DNA of 64,000 nt from assembly GCF_007994225.1 (NCBI RefSeq), contig NZ_VLLL01000005.1, positions 1,535,142 through 1,599,141 of the forward strand, written 5' to 3'. Of this stretch, positions 1 to 7,961 are shown piece by piece. Both the position numbers and the translations under genes were made by a program. The notes below the pieces were generated by a model. The model was not told the DNA's origin. It ran no database searches and was given only the letters and a program-made list of their open reading frames with translations. Source of the stretch: Stackebrandtia albiflava. GTDB taxonomy: Bacteria > Actinomycetota > Actinomycetes > Mycobacteriales > Micromonosporaceae. Numbering within the stretch: position 1 is the first letter of the stretch; the number at the start of each line of letters is the position of its first letter.

Positions 1-1
1 G

Positions 2-91
2 GCACCGTTCGACGCCGAGTGGGGGCCGCGGTACGCGGTGTTGTTCGACCCGGACGGCAACGGTGTCGACCTGTACTCCCCCGCGCGTTGA
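2..91 (+). CDS. VOC (glyoxalase) family protein, C-terminal fragment
   Basis: Only the last 29 residues of this gene lie in the window; the rest is off the left edge. The fragment ends with the pattern FDPDGNGVDLYSP, which is the usual last beta-strand of a vicinal-oxygen-chelate domain, where a D-P-D-G-N turn precedes the final metal-side strand (here V-D-L-Y). The stop codon sits inside one arm of a 12-bp hairpin shared with the convergent isomerase gene. The substrate cannot be told from this piece. The reading frame and family are convincing despite the short length. Confidence 0.7.
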   Translation, partial: APFDAEWGPRYAVLFDPDGNGVDLYSPAR

Positions 92-114
92 TCGTCGTCG
101 GCCGACGATCAACG
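86..114. terminator. Bidirectional hairpin between convergent genes
   Basis: A perfect 12-bp stem (CGTTGATCGTCG at 86-97, its reverse complement at 103-114) closes a 5-base loop. It overlaps the stop regions of the VOC fragment on the + strand and of the isomerase on the - strand, so it can serve as terminator for both. There is no T-run, as is usual in actinomycetes. Confidence 0.6.
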
Positions 115-1194
115 GCTCGGCGTGTCGCCGTGGAGGCCCTCTCCGAGGGTGGCGATCAGGTGGGGTGGGTATCCGGCCGCCACCAGTGGGGCCGCCACGT
201 CGCGTGCGAGGTCGGGAAGGTATCCGCATAGGACGTCGGCCGGGCCGGCGATCTCCAGCTCCGCGCAGGAGGCCGGGACGAGCAGTGTCTGCGCGGGTGC
301 CAGTCGTGTGGACCGGTTCGGTGTGGTGACGTGTACGGTGGCGCCGACGTTGGTGAGGATCTGCGCGGTGTGGAAGGTGTGGCGGAACGGTGCGGTGGTG
401 CCGGCCCGCCACCGTTCCAGCGCGAAGTGGGGACCGGCGCACAGGAACAGCCGGTCCACGCCGTCACCCAGGGTGATCTTGAGGCCGGGGGTGGGTTCGG
501 GTCGCAGGTCGAGGTCCACTTCGCGCATGAGCATGTCGAGGTTGGCGGTGAACTCGGCGTCGGGTACGGCCGAGCCGTCGGTCATGTTCCACCGCATCGC
601 GTGTTGTTGGATGTCGGAGGTCTGTTCGATCTCGTAGACGAGGGTGCCGGGGCCGAAGCTGTGGAGTGTGCCGCCGGGGACGTACAGGGTCTCCCCCGGC
701 CGCACCGGGAGTCGCCGCAGCACGGCGTCGAAGTCCTGGGCCTCCAGGGCGGCGCGGAGTCGTGCCGCGTCGATGCCGCGCGTCACGCCGCACAGTGCGG
801 TGGCGCCGGGTCGGGCGTCCAGGATGTGCCAGGCCTCGGTCTTGCCGTTGGGTTGGGCCTCCAGCCGCCGGGCGGTGTGGTCGTCGGCGTGGAGGTGGAC
901 CGGCAGGGTGCCGGTGGCGTCGATGAACTTGGTGAGGATCGGGAAGCGGTCTCCGGTCCAGTCGGGGCCCATGAGTTCACGGGGATGTGCGGCGAGGAGT
1001 CGGCGGAGGGTGTGACCGGCCAGGGGTCCGTCGGCGACGGTGGTCTGGGAGGTTTCGACGTCGCTGCATTCCCAGGTCTCGGCGATGTTCCAGTCGGGGA
1101 TGCCGGTCTTGCCGAGGTGTTCGGCGATGGCGTGGCCGCCGAAGACGAGGGTTCGGGTCGTCGCGGTCAGTCGCATGGGGTGCAGAATGGTCAT
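109..1194 (-). CDS. manA: Mannose-6-phosphate isomerase, class I (cupin)
   Basis: Predicted to interconvert mannose 6-phosphate and fructose 6-phosphate in the cytoplasm, feeding GDP-mannose synthesis or mannose use. The 361-residue protein is the normal length for type I phosphomannose isomerases. The zinc site is visible: H100 and H102 in PVHLHADD, E120 in GKTEAWHI and H178 in PGGTLHSF. The C-terminal half is a second cupin-like domain. The first ATG (1194) is used here; ATG 1176 (MRLTATTRT) is an equally good start because the family usually begins close to that motif. It converges with the VOC fragment. No sugar-transport genes flank it, so it is probably a stand-alone housekeeping gene. 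Confidence 0.88.
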   Translation of the reverse strand: MTILHPMRLTATTRTLVFGGHAIAEHLGKTGIPDWNIAETWECSDVETSQTTVADGPLAGHTLRRLLAAHPRELMGPDWTGDRFPILTKFIDATGTLPVHLHADDHTARRLEAQPNGKTEAWHILDARPGATALCGVTRGIDAARLRAALEAQDFDAVLRRLPVRPGETLYVPGGTLHSFGPGTLVYEIEQTSDIQQHAMRWNMTDGSAVPDAEFTANLDMLMREVDLDLRPEPTPGLKITLGDGVDRLFLCAGPHFALERWRAGTTAPFRHTFHTAQILTNVGATVHVTTPNRSTRLAPAQTLLVPASCAELEIAGPADVLCGYLPDLARDVAAPLVAAGYPPHLIATLGEGLHGDTPSR

Positions 1195-1385
1195 CGGCGT
1201 GGCCGCGGGCGTCGGGTGCCGGGCTGGAACATTCGTCTCCCGTCTTCGGACCGTTCGGGTGTTTCGGGCGAATCGTATCGGGCCGGTGGTGGTGATGGCG
1301 GGTGTTCTCTCACCGACGGTGGTCGTCCGGGTCGATCGGGTGATGTGGCGTGTGCCGGGGTGTGGGTGGCGGCAGGATGGGTGGC

Positions 1386-1760
1386 ATGGACAGGCCGTGG
1401 ATGCGAGTGCCGACGATAACCCTGGACGCGCCGAGGGCGGTGGAGTTGGCGCGGTTCTACCAGCGGTTGTTGGGGTACGAGATGGTCGTCGACGAGGGCG
1501 ACTGGGTGATGTTGAAGGATCCCGCCGGTGGGGTGGGGTTGTCGTTCCAGAGCGAGGAGCACTTCACGGCACCGGTGTGGCCGGCGACGCCGGGTGCGCA
1601 GTCGATGATGATGCACCTGGAGGTGGAGGTGCGTGACCTGGCGGCGGCGACGGAGTGGGCGTTGGAGTGCGGTGCGCGGCTGGCCGGATATCAGCCGCAG
1701 CAGGACGTGCGGGTGTGCCTGGATCCGGTGGGGCATCCGTTCTGCCTGTTCACCGGTTGA
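1386..1760 (+). CDS. VOC family protein (glyoxalase/dioxygenase fold)
   Basis: A 124-residue protein with one vicinal-oxygen-chelate module. It starts with VPTITLDAPRAVELARFYQRLLGYEMV, the typical first beta-alpha unit in which a short acidic or neutral strand leads into A-x-F-Y-x-x-L-L-G, and it ends in CLDPVGHPFCLF, the typical last strand. Members of this group include glyoxalases, fosfomycin-type thiol transferases and bleomycin-binding proteins; the sequence does not say which. ATG 1386 is chosen because the family motif begins a few residues later and an AGGA stretch precedes it; the longer reading frame upstream has no homology-like content. It lies between a divergent isomerase and a convergent antiporter, so it is probably transcribed alone. 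Confidence 0.75.
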   Translation: MDRPWMRVPTITLDAPRAVELARFYQRLLGYEMVVDEGDWVMLKDPAGGVGLSFQSEEHFTAPVWPATPGAQSMMMHLEVEVRDLAAATEWALECGARLAGYQPQQDVRVCLDPVGHPFCLFTG

Positions 1761-1768
1761 GTCGTGCG

Positions 1769-1788
1769 CCGGTCACCGTAGTGACCGG
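1769..1788. terminator. Short hairpin between convergent genes
   Basis: An 8-bp perfect stem, CCGGTCAC at 1769-1776 and GTGACCGG at 1781-1788, with a CGTA tetraloop. It overlaps the last codons of the antiporter gene and follows the VOC stop by eight bases. Confidence 0.5.
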
Positions 1789-3356
1789 ATGTCGATCTGG
1801 CGTAGTACCCGGTCGACGACTTCGGGGGCGGTGCCGGGTGCGGTGCGTTGCTCCAGGACGGCGCCGCGCGCCGCCGACAGGATGTCGGCCTGGGTGTCGC
1901 GCAGCAGCGCCAGGTGCCTGATGCGGCGGTTGGTGGCCTGACGGATCTCGGTCTCCATCGGGCGTGGGCTGATCTTGGTCTCGAAGGCGGCGAGTTGCCG
2001 GTGGAGTGTCTCGCTGACGTCTTCGGGTAGGTCCTGTTCGGTGTCGATGGCCTTGAGTCGTCGCCGGGCGGCGTGTGCGGCGACGGTGGCGAGGTGTTTC
2101 TCCAGGCGGCGTTCGGCTTGGGAGTCGGCTTTGACGCCCAGGGTGCGCACGACCCAGGGCAGGGTGATGCCCTGCAGTACCAGGGTGGCGATGACGACGG
2201 TGAAGGCGACGAAGAGGATGTCGTCGCGGGCGGGGAACGGGGTGCCGTCTTCGGTGTGGAGTGGGACGGCCAGGGCCAGGGCGACGGTGGCGACGCCGCG
2301 CATTCCGGACCACCACATGACGATGGTCTCGCGCCAGGTGGCGGGGATCTCGGAGTCGGTGTCGGGTGTGGTGGTCTTTCTGGCCAGCCAGGCGGCCGGT
2401 AGCAGCCACAGGAGTCTGACGGCGATGAGGACGGTGGTGACGAGGGCGCCGGTGGCGAGGAGTTCACCGAGTTTGCCCGACCAGGAGTGGAAGAGGTTGT
2501 GCATCTCCAGGCCGATGAGTCCGAAGGCGACGCCGGTGACGAGGGTGTCCACGATGTCCCAGAACGCGGCGCCGGTGAGGCGGCCTTCGATGTCGTCGGC
2601 GTCGGCGTTGAACTCCTGGAGTACGAACGCGGCGGTGATGGTGGCCAGGACTCCGGAGCCGTGGAGTTGTTCGGCCAGGGCGTAGGCGGCGAAGGGTACG
2701 AGCAGGGTGAGGCCGACTCGCAGGTTGGTGTCGGCCAGCAGGTCGGACAGTTTCCCGGCCGCCCATCCCAGGACGACGCCGACGGTGATGGCGACGGCGG
2801 CCGACAGCAGGAACTGGCCGATCGCGGAGGGCCAGGAGAAGGCGCCGGTCACGGCGGCGGTGACGGCGAGCCGGTAGATGACGATGGCGGTGACGTCGTT
2901 GAAGAGTCCTTCGCCTTCGAGGATCGCCATGATGCGGCGTGGGAGGCCGAGGCTGGAGGCGACGGCCGATGCCGCGATGGGGTCGGGTGGGGCCACCAGG
3001 GCGGCCAGCGCGACCGCCGCCGCCAGTGGGAGTCCGGGGATGACGGCGTGGGCGACGGCGGCGACCGCGGCGGTGGTGACCATGACGAGTAGGACGGCCA
3101 GGAGCAGTATGGGGCGCCAGTGGGTGGTGAACTGTCGCCAGGAGGTGCGGCGGGCGGCGGCGTAGAGCAGGGGTGGCAGTACCAGCGGGAGTATGTAGTC
3201 GGGTGGGATGTCGACGGCGGGAATGAACGGTAGTAGGGCCAGCCCGATGCCGAAGATGGTCATGAGGATGGGGGCGGGCAGGCCGATGCGTCCGGCGAGG
3301 GGCACGGTGACCAGTGCGCCCAGCATGAGGATGAACAGCAGCGCGAGTTGGTCCAT
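1773..3356 (-). CDS. Na+/H+ antiporter, CPA1 (NhaP/NHE) family
   Basis: A membrane exchanger of 527 residues expected to swap protons for Na+ or K+. The first two thirds hold about twelve hydrophobic segments. The conserved ion-site region is clear: APPDPIAASAVASSLGLP followed by ILEGEGLFNDVTAIV, which is the CPA1 signature around the essential aspartate. The C-terminal third is a hydrophilic, charged tail of roughly 140 residues, the usual cytoplasmic regulatory domain in this family. ATG 3356 is preferred over an in-frame TTG 15 bases upstream. It stands alone between convergent and co-directional neighbours. On the coding strand the third positions are strongly C-rich, in line with the G/T-rich top strand of this part of the window. 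Confidence 0.88.
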   Translation of the reverse strand: MDQLALLFILMLGALVTVPLAGRIGLPAPILMTIFGIGLALLPFIPAVDIPPDYILPLVLPPLLYAAARRTSWRQFTTHWRPILLLAVLLVMVTTAAVAAVAHAVIPGLPLAAAVALAALVAPPDPIAASAVASSLGLPRRIMAILEGEGLFNDVTAIVIYRLAVTAAVTGAFSWPSAIGQFLLSAAVAITVGVVLGWAAGKLSDLLADTNLRVGLTLLVPFAAYALAEQLHGSGVLATITAAFVLQEFNADADDIEGRLTGAAFWDIVDTLVTGVAFGLIGLEMHNLFHSWSGKLGELLATGALVTTVLIAVRLLWLLPAAWLARKTTTPDTDSEIPATWRETIVMWWSGMRGVATVALALAVPLHTEDGTPFPARDDILFVAFTVVIATLVLQGITLPWVVRTLGVKADSQAERRLEKHLATVAAHAARRRLKAIDTEQDLPEDVSETLHRQLAAFETKISPRPMETEIRQATNRRIRHLALLRDTQADILSAARGAVLEQRTAPGTAPEVVDRVLRQIDIRSLR

Positions 3357-3454
3357 GTGCGGGTGCCCCAAGCCTGATGGTGTCGGTGTGTTGTGAGGCT
3401 ATGGGCGCCGTCGGGTGTGCGGGGGTGTTTCGGGTTCGTGTCGTGGGTCGGTTT

Positions 3455-4543
3455 TCAGGTGCGGAATCCGCGGATGCGGTGTTGCATGACGCGGTAGGGC
3501 CAGCCGGTGGAGGTGTTCCATTGGCTGACGGTCAGGTGGAGGTCGTCGAGGGTGGAGCCGGGGATGATGTAGCCGCCGTAGAGTTGCGCGACGTGTGAGT
3601 CGTCTTCGTGGCCCCAGCTTCCGCCGTGGATGAGGGTGCGGCGGTGTGCGGTGTAGAGGTTGGAGGTGGGGGTGTCCATGATGATGCCGTCGATGCGGTA
3701 GTCGCCGGCGTTGAACCAGGTGAGGACCCATTTGCCGCCCAGGGGGCGCAGGCAGAGTTCGCCGAAGCGTCCGGTGAGGACGGGTGTGGGTGGGTGTCCC
3801 CATGCCCAGTGGCCGTCTCGCCATCCCCAGGGTTGGTAGGCGGTGGGGTCGGTGATGCGGTGGGCGGGGACGCGGTGCAGGATGATCGGTTTGTCGCGTT
3901 GGAAGCCGGTGGAGTAGACGTAGACGTATCCGTCGTTGCCCAGGCCCCAGGTGAGTAGTTGGAAGAGGCCGCCGTGGAGGCCGGCGTCGAAGTGGGTGCC
4001 GGTGTGGGTCCAGGTGGTGCCGGAGTCGTCGCTTCGCCACAGTTCGGTCCATACGACGTTGCCGAGTCCCTTGTTGACCATGGCGTGGAGGTACATGGTG
4101 TCGCCGATGGTGATGACGTCGCCGGGCAGGACGGTGGAGAAGACGGGGTTGTCGTGGTCGTAGTGCCACAGTTGTCGGGCGTGTGGGCCGCCGACGGCTT
4201 GCGACCAGGTGACTCCGGTGTTGAGGTCGGTGGTGGTGGAGTAGAGGGCGACCGGGGAGCGCCACCAGCCGCCTCCGACGTGGGCGTGTTCGAATGTGTC
4301 GCCGAAGACGTAGAGGGTGCGTCCGTCGGGGGTGGTGGCGGGTATGCCCAGGTCGGTGGCCTCCATGCGGAAGGTGGTGGTGAGGCCGGGGCCGGTGAGG
4401 TCGGCGATCTTGGTGACGGTGACGGCGGTGGTGGCGGGGTCGGCGGCGGCGGGTGTGGTGCCCAGGAGGGCGGCGCCGGTGGCCGCGGCGGCGGTCTTGA
4501 GGAGTGTGGAGCGGCGGAGGGGTCGGTCGAAGAGGGGGTGCAC
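3455..4543 (-). CDS. Tat-exported DUF4185 protein (beta-propeller-like)
   Basis: A 362-residue secreted protein. The N-terminus carries RRSTLLKTAAAATGAALLG, a twin-arginine signal followed by an Ala/Leu-rich core and a possible AAA-D cleavage site. The mature part has repeated strands such as RTLYVFGDTFEHA, TELWRSDDSGTTW and KWVLTWFNAGDYR, typical of DUF4185, a family related to five-bladed propeller glycosidase-like proteins. Substrate unknown; a carbohydrate-active role is only an inference. GTG 4543 is chosen because a strong AGGAG lies seven bases upstream, while the in-frame ATG at 4591 would add a non-signal extension. It is divergent from the YCII/sigma pair and shares that intergenic region. 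Confidence 0.75.
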   Translation of the reverse strand: MHPLFDRPLRRSTLLKTAAAATGAALLGTTPAAADPATTAVTVTKIADLTGPGLTTTFRMEATDLGIPATTPDGRTLYVFGDTFEHAHVGGGWWRSPVALYSTTTDLNTGVTWSQAVGGPHARQLWHYDHDNPVFSTVLPGDVITIGDTMYLHAMVNKGLGNVVWTELWRSDDSGTTWTHTGTHFDAGLHGGLFQLLTWGLGNDGYVYVYSTGFQRDKPIILHRVPAHRITDPTAYQPWGWRDGHWAWGHPPTPVLTGRFGELCLRPLGGKWVLTWFNAGDYRIDGIIMDTPTSNLYTAHRRTLIHGGSWGHEDDSHVAQLYGGYIIPGSTLDDLHLTVSQWNTSTGWPYRVMQHRIRGFRT

Positions 4544-4631
4544 GGGGGTCTCCTGCCGGTGGAGTGTGGTGTCGTGTGTCGTTCGTACCATGGGTGGGCG
4601 GGGTGTGGTGGTGGAGATCTCTCGGCGTGGA

Positions 4632-4659
4632 TGTCGATGTGGGCCGGTTGTGGTGCGTC
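4632..4659 (+). promoter_or_regulatory. Candidate ECF42-type promoter
   Basis: TGTCGA at 4632-4637 and CGTC at 4656-4659, 18 bases apart, match the bipartite motif described for ECF42 sigma factors (TGTCGA at -35, CGA/TC at -10). The pair sits about 55 bases before the YCII gene, which is where autoregulation would place it. The spacing is one or two bases longer than usual, so the call is tentative. Confidence 0.4.
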
Positions 4660-4715
4660 AGTGTGGGTGAGACGGTGCCGACGGGCGGTGCCGGTGAATG
4701 GGAAGGAAGCCGGGC

Positions 4716-5063
4716 GTGAAGTACGCGTTGTTGTTGTACGGGCGTGAAGAGGCGTGGGCGCAGGCGAGTGAGGCCGAGCGGGCGGCGGCGTATGCGGCTC
4801 ACGAGGAGTTCGGGCGGTTGCTGGCCGCGCGTGACGCCGAGCGCGGTGGTGAGGAGTTGGCGGCGTCGGCCACGGCCACGACGCTGCGTCGTTCGGGTGA
4901 GGACGTCGTGCTCAGTGACGGGCCGTATGCCGAGACGGTGGAGCAGTTGGGTGGCATCTACTTCGTGGAGGCCGCCGACCTGGACGAGGCGTTGGAGTTG
5001 GCGCGGGCGTGTCCGTCGGAGGTCGTGGAGGTGCGGCCGGTGGTGGAAATGGCCGGTGACTGA
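4716..5063 (+). CDS. YCII-related (DGPF) domain protein
   Basis: A 115-residue single-domain protein. It begins VKYALLLYG and holds VVLSDGPYAETVEQLGGIYFVEA, the hallmark D-G-P-F/Y motif of the DGPF branch of the YCII fold (ferredoxin-like, with an His/Asp pair thought to be catalytic in some relatives). Genes of this family are regular partners of ECF42 sigma factors, and here the stop overlaps the sigma start by GTGACTGA. The biochemical activity of DGPF proteins is not settled. GTG 4716 is preferred since AAGGA lies upstream and homologues start at this motif; ATG 4698 is the alternative. Probably under control of its own sigma factor through the candidate promoter just upstream. Confidence 0.82.
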   Translation: MKYALLLYGREEAWAQASEAERAAAYAAHEEFGRLLAARDAERGGEELAASATATTLRRSGEDVVLSDGPYAETVEQLGGIYFVEAADLDEALELARACPSEVVEVRPVVEMAGD

Positions 5064-6273
5064 CGTCGGTGACCGGCTCGACCAGGCGTGGCGGCGGTAC
5101 TGGCCGCGCCTGGTCGCGGGCCTGGCGGCGCGTTTCAGGGATCTGGGGTTGGCCGAGGACGCCGCGGCGGACGCGTTCGCGGCGGCGTCGCGGGTGTGGC
5201 CGGTGCGTGGGGTTCCCGATGAGCCGATGGCGTGGTTGACGACGGCGGCGACGCGTCGGGCGGTGGACCGGGTGCGGCGGGAGCGGGTGCGTGCGCGGTC
5301 GTTGCCGTTGTTGTTGGTCGATGAGGGCGATGACGACGACGATCTGTTGCGTCTGGTGTTCACGTGTTGTCATCCGGCGTTGTCGGTGACGTCGCAGGTG
5401 GCGTTGACGTTGCGGTATGTGTTGGGTGTGCCCACGGCCGAGGTGGCGGCGTTGTTGACGGTGGCGGAGTCGGCGATGGCGGCCCGGTTGACGCGGGCGA
5501 GGGCGAAGTTGTCGGGTGCGGGTGTGGCGTATCGGGTGCCGTCGCCGGAGGAGTTGCCGCAGCGGTTGTCGGCGGTGTTGTCGGTGGTGTATCTGGCGTT
5601 CACGCGGGGGTATGCGCCGCGGCGGGGTGGTGAGGTGGCGTCGGTGGAGGTGGCCGCCGACGCGATCGCGTTGGGGCGGATGCTGGGTGATCTGATGCCG
5701 GGTGAGCCGGAGGTGCGGGCGTTGTCGGCGTTGATGATGCTGCAGCATTCGCGGCGTGACGCGCGGGTCGACGCCGATGGTGGGTTGGTGTTGTTGCCCG
5801 ATCAGGACCGTGGCCTTTGGCGGATGGGTGAGGTGGCCGAGGCGGTGCGGTCGTTGCGGGGTCTGGTGCGGGCCGGGGTGACGGGGGGCCGGTATTTCCT
5901 GGAGGCGTGTATCGCCGCGGAGCACTGTGTGGCGGGGCGTCCGCAGGACACCGATTGGCGTCGGATCGCGGGCTTGTACGCGCGCCTGGAGGTGTTGACG
6001 GGTTCGCCGGTGGTGCGGGTGAACCGGGCGGTGGCGGTGGCCGAGGTGGAGGGGCCGCAGGCGGGGTTGGATCTGTTGGAGGGTGTGGACGGGTTGTTGC
6101 CGCGGTTTCATCTGTTGTGGGCGGTGCGGGCGGACCTGGCGGGCAGGTTGGGGCGCAGGGATGAGGCGGTGGCGGCGTATCGGCGGGCGTTGGAGTCGGT
6201 GACGGGCGCGGCGCAGCGGCGGTTCCTGGAGGATCGGTTGGCGCGTTGGGAGTCACAGCCCGAGGGGTCGTAG
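5056..6273 (+). CDS. ECF42-type RNA polymerase sigma factor with C-terminal TPR extension
   Basis: A 405-residue extracytoplasmic-function sigma factor. Region 2 is recognisable in the first 90 residues (RFRDLGLAEDAAADAFAAA, then DEPMAWLTTAATRRAVDRVRRE). Region 4 follows at about 110-180 (TLRYVLGVPTAEVAALLTVAESAMAARLTRAR). The remaining 200 residues are a helical extension ending in repeats such as GRRDEAVAAYRRAL, the TPR-like tail that defines ECF42 and is needed for activity in studied members. There is no membrane anti-sigma gene nearby, as expected for ECF42. GTG 5056 overlaps the stop of the upstream YCII gene, which fixes the start and implies translational coupling. Its 3' end overlaps the convergent phosphodiesterase gene by 21 bases. 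Confidence 0.88.
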   Translation: MTDVGDRLDQAWRRYWPRLVAGLAARFRDLGLAEDAAADAFAAASRVWPVRGVPDEPMAWLTTAATRRAVDRVRRERVRARSLPLLLVDEGDDDDDLLRLVFTCCHPALSVTSQVALTLRYVLGVPTAEVAALLTVAESAMAARLTRARAKLSGAGVAYRVPSPEELPQRLSAVLSVVYLAFTRGYAPRRGGEVASVEVAADAIALGRMLGDLMPGEPEVRALSALMMLQHSRRDARVDADGGLVLLPDQDRGLWRMGEVAEAVRSLRGLVRAGVTGGRYFLEACIAAEHCVAGRPQDTDWRRIAGLYARLEVLTGSPVVRVNRAVAVAEVEGPQAGLDLLEGVDGLLPRFHLLWAVRADLAGRLGRRDEAVAAYRRALESVTGAAQRRFLEDRLARWESQPEGS

Positions 6274-7038
6274 GGCGAGTGCGTGGATGTCGGCGTGTTC
6301 GACGTGGGCGCAGGTGTCGGGGTTCAGGCCGGGGCCGGAGCCGGCGATCCAGGCGGTGCGTTCCAGGTCGGAGTCTCCGCCGTGGCCGCCGCCGTCGCGG
6401 TGGCCGTGGTCGGTGACGGCCAGGATCGTCCAGGTCTCGGTGTCGTAGCCGGGTCGGGAGGCGATGGCGTCGAGGACCTGTCCGACGCAGGTGTCGGCGG
6501 CTTCGACGGCTTTGCGGTACTCGGGTCCGGTGCCGTGGTCGTGTCCGGTCTCGTCGACTTGACCGATGTAGACGAACGCGATGTCGATGTCGGTGCCGCG
6601 TAGGGCGTGGGCGGCGTGGTCTGCGGTGTGTTGGTCGGATTCGGCGTCGCCGCCGGTGTGGCTTCCGGGTGGCCGGGGCGGGGTGTAGAAGGAGTGGGGG
6701 CGGAAGACGGGGCCGCCTTGGGCGTCGGTGAGCAGTGGTAGCCATCCGGCGGCGGCGTAGCTGCGGTATCCGGCGGCGGTGGCCTTTGCCAGGAAGCAGG
6801 GGTGGTCGGCCAGGTGGTTGCCGGTGAGGTCGTTGCCGAGGATGCCGTGGGCGTCGGCGTGGACGCCGGTGGCGATGGTGGCCCAGCAGGGTCCGGAGAT
6901 GGTGGGGTTGACGTCGCGGATGCGGGTCCGGGTGAGGAACCCGGTGGCGGCGATGCCGTCCAGGTGTGGGGTGTGTGCCTGCTGGAGGGTGTCGAAGCGG
7001 ACGCCGTCGATTCCGAATACCACGACTTTGGGTGTCAT
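6253..7038 (-). CDS. Alkaline-phosphatase-superfamily phosphodiesterase
   Basis: A 261-residue soluble enzyme of the nucleotide pyrophosphatase/phosphodiesterase type. Metal and nucleophile residues are visible: D11 in VVFGIDGVRFD, T46 in NPTISGPCW as the nucleophile, then DETGHDHG and TDHGHRDGGGHGG carrying the remaining Asp/His ligands. The substrate is probably a phosphodiester or phosphonate-like compound; nothing in the sequence narrows it. Its ATG overlaps the stop of the upstream Nudix-GNAT gene (ATGA), so it is the third gene of a tightly coupled operon with the rhomboid protein. No signal peptide is seen. Confidence 0.82.
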   Translation of the reverse strand: MTPKVVVFGIDGVRFDTLQQAHTPHLDGIAATGFLTRTRIRDVNPTISGPCWATIATGVHADAHGILGNDLTGNHLADHPCFLAKATAAGYRSYAAAGWLPLLTDAQGGPVFRPHSFYTPPRPPGSHTGGDAESDQHTADHAAHALRGTDIDIAFVYIGQVDETGHDHGTGPEYRKAVEAADTCVGQVLDAIASRPGYDTETWTILAVTDHGHRDGGGHGGDSDLERTAWIAGSGPGLNPDTCAHVEHADIHALALRPLGL

Positions 7039-7961
7039 GTTCTCCCCTGTTGTGATTCGCCCTGGGCGGTGATCATGTCATGTGTGGAGGTGTTCGGGGG
7101 GCGGTGACCCAGCCAGTGGCCGGGATTGATGCCGTGGAGGAGGCGTGTGCCGCCGGGCAGGCGCAGGTGGCCGTCGCGGGTGAAGCCGGTCTTGGCCAGG
7201 GCGCGGTGGGTGGCGGTGTCGTGCGGGTCGCTGTCGGTGATGACGTGCGTGGTGTGTGGGTGGGTGTGGGCGACGTGGCGCAGGAGTGCCCATATGACGG
7301 CCGGGCCGATGCCGCGTCCGCGCCATGCGGGGTCGGTGATGATGACGCCGTGGTGGCTGCCGGTGGCGGCCAGGTGGTCGGGTAGGTCACCGACGGTCGC
7401 GGTGTGCGCGGTTCCGGCGGGGCGTCCGTCGATGGTGACGTGGTGGCCGGTGACCGGGCAGGTGTGTGTGGCCGGGTGGGGTGGGCACCAGGGGTGGTCG
7501 GTGGTGGGGGCGTCGGGCAGGGTGACGTGGACGGTGGGTACGGCCGCGGCGGTGGTGACGGCGTGTCCGACGACGGAGGGCAGGCAGCGGGCGGCGGCGG
7601 TGTCGGCGGTGACCCATTCGTGGCGGTCGTGTTCGGCGTCGAGCCGTATCGGGGTGTCGGAGGGGATGTCGGCCAGCCACAGGGCATGGCCGCGTCCGAG
7701 GTCGACCGGTTGCAGGTCGTGGCCGGCGATTCCGGTCTCCTCGTGGAGTTCCCGTGTGGCGGCGGGCAGGACCGCTTCGCCGGGTTGCCGCATGCCCGAG
7801 GGGGTGGTCCACGCCCACAGGCCCTCGTGGTGGACGCCTTCGACGGCGCGGTGCAGGATCAGGTATCGGTGGCCGTCGGGGTGTCGGCGCCGCACCACGA
7901 CGGCGTTTCCGCGTGGCGCGGACGGTGTGATGGCCACGCCGTCCCAGGTGGTGTCGTTCAT
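7035..7961 (-). CDS. Nudix hydrolase fused to a GNAT acetyltransferase
   Basis: A 308-residue two-domain protein. Residues 56-78 form a complete Nudix box: G56, E62, R70-E71, E74-E75 and G77, so the N-terminal domain should hydrolyse a nucleoside diphosphate linked to another group. The C-terminal domain from about residue 170 carries VIITDPAWRGRGIGPA, the acetyl-CoA pyrophosphate loop (R214-G-R-G-I-G219) of GNAT enzymes. The frame is continuous with no stop between the domains. ATG 7961 overlaps the rhomboid stop and the gene's own stop overlaps the phosphodiesterase start. The fusion suggests two steps on one small molecule, but no substrate can be named. Confidence 0.82.
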   Translation of the reverse strand: MNDTTWDGVAITPSAPRGNAVVVRRRHPDGHRYLILHRAVEGVHHEGLWAWTTPSGMRQPGEAVLPAATRELHEETGIAGHDLQPVDLGRGHALWLADIPSDTPIRLDAEHDRHEWVTADTAAARCLPSVVGHAVTTAAAVPTVHVTLPDAPTTDHPWCPPHPATHTCPVTGHHVTIDGRPAGTAHTATVGDLPDHLAATGSHHGVIITDPAWRGRGIGPAVIWALLRHVAHTHPHTTHVITDSDPHDTATHRALAKTGFTRDGHLRLPGGTRLLHGINPGHWLGHRPPNTSTHDMITAQGESQQGRT

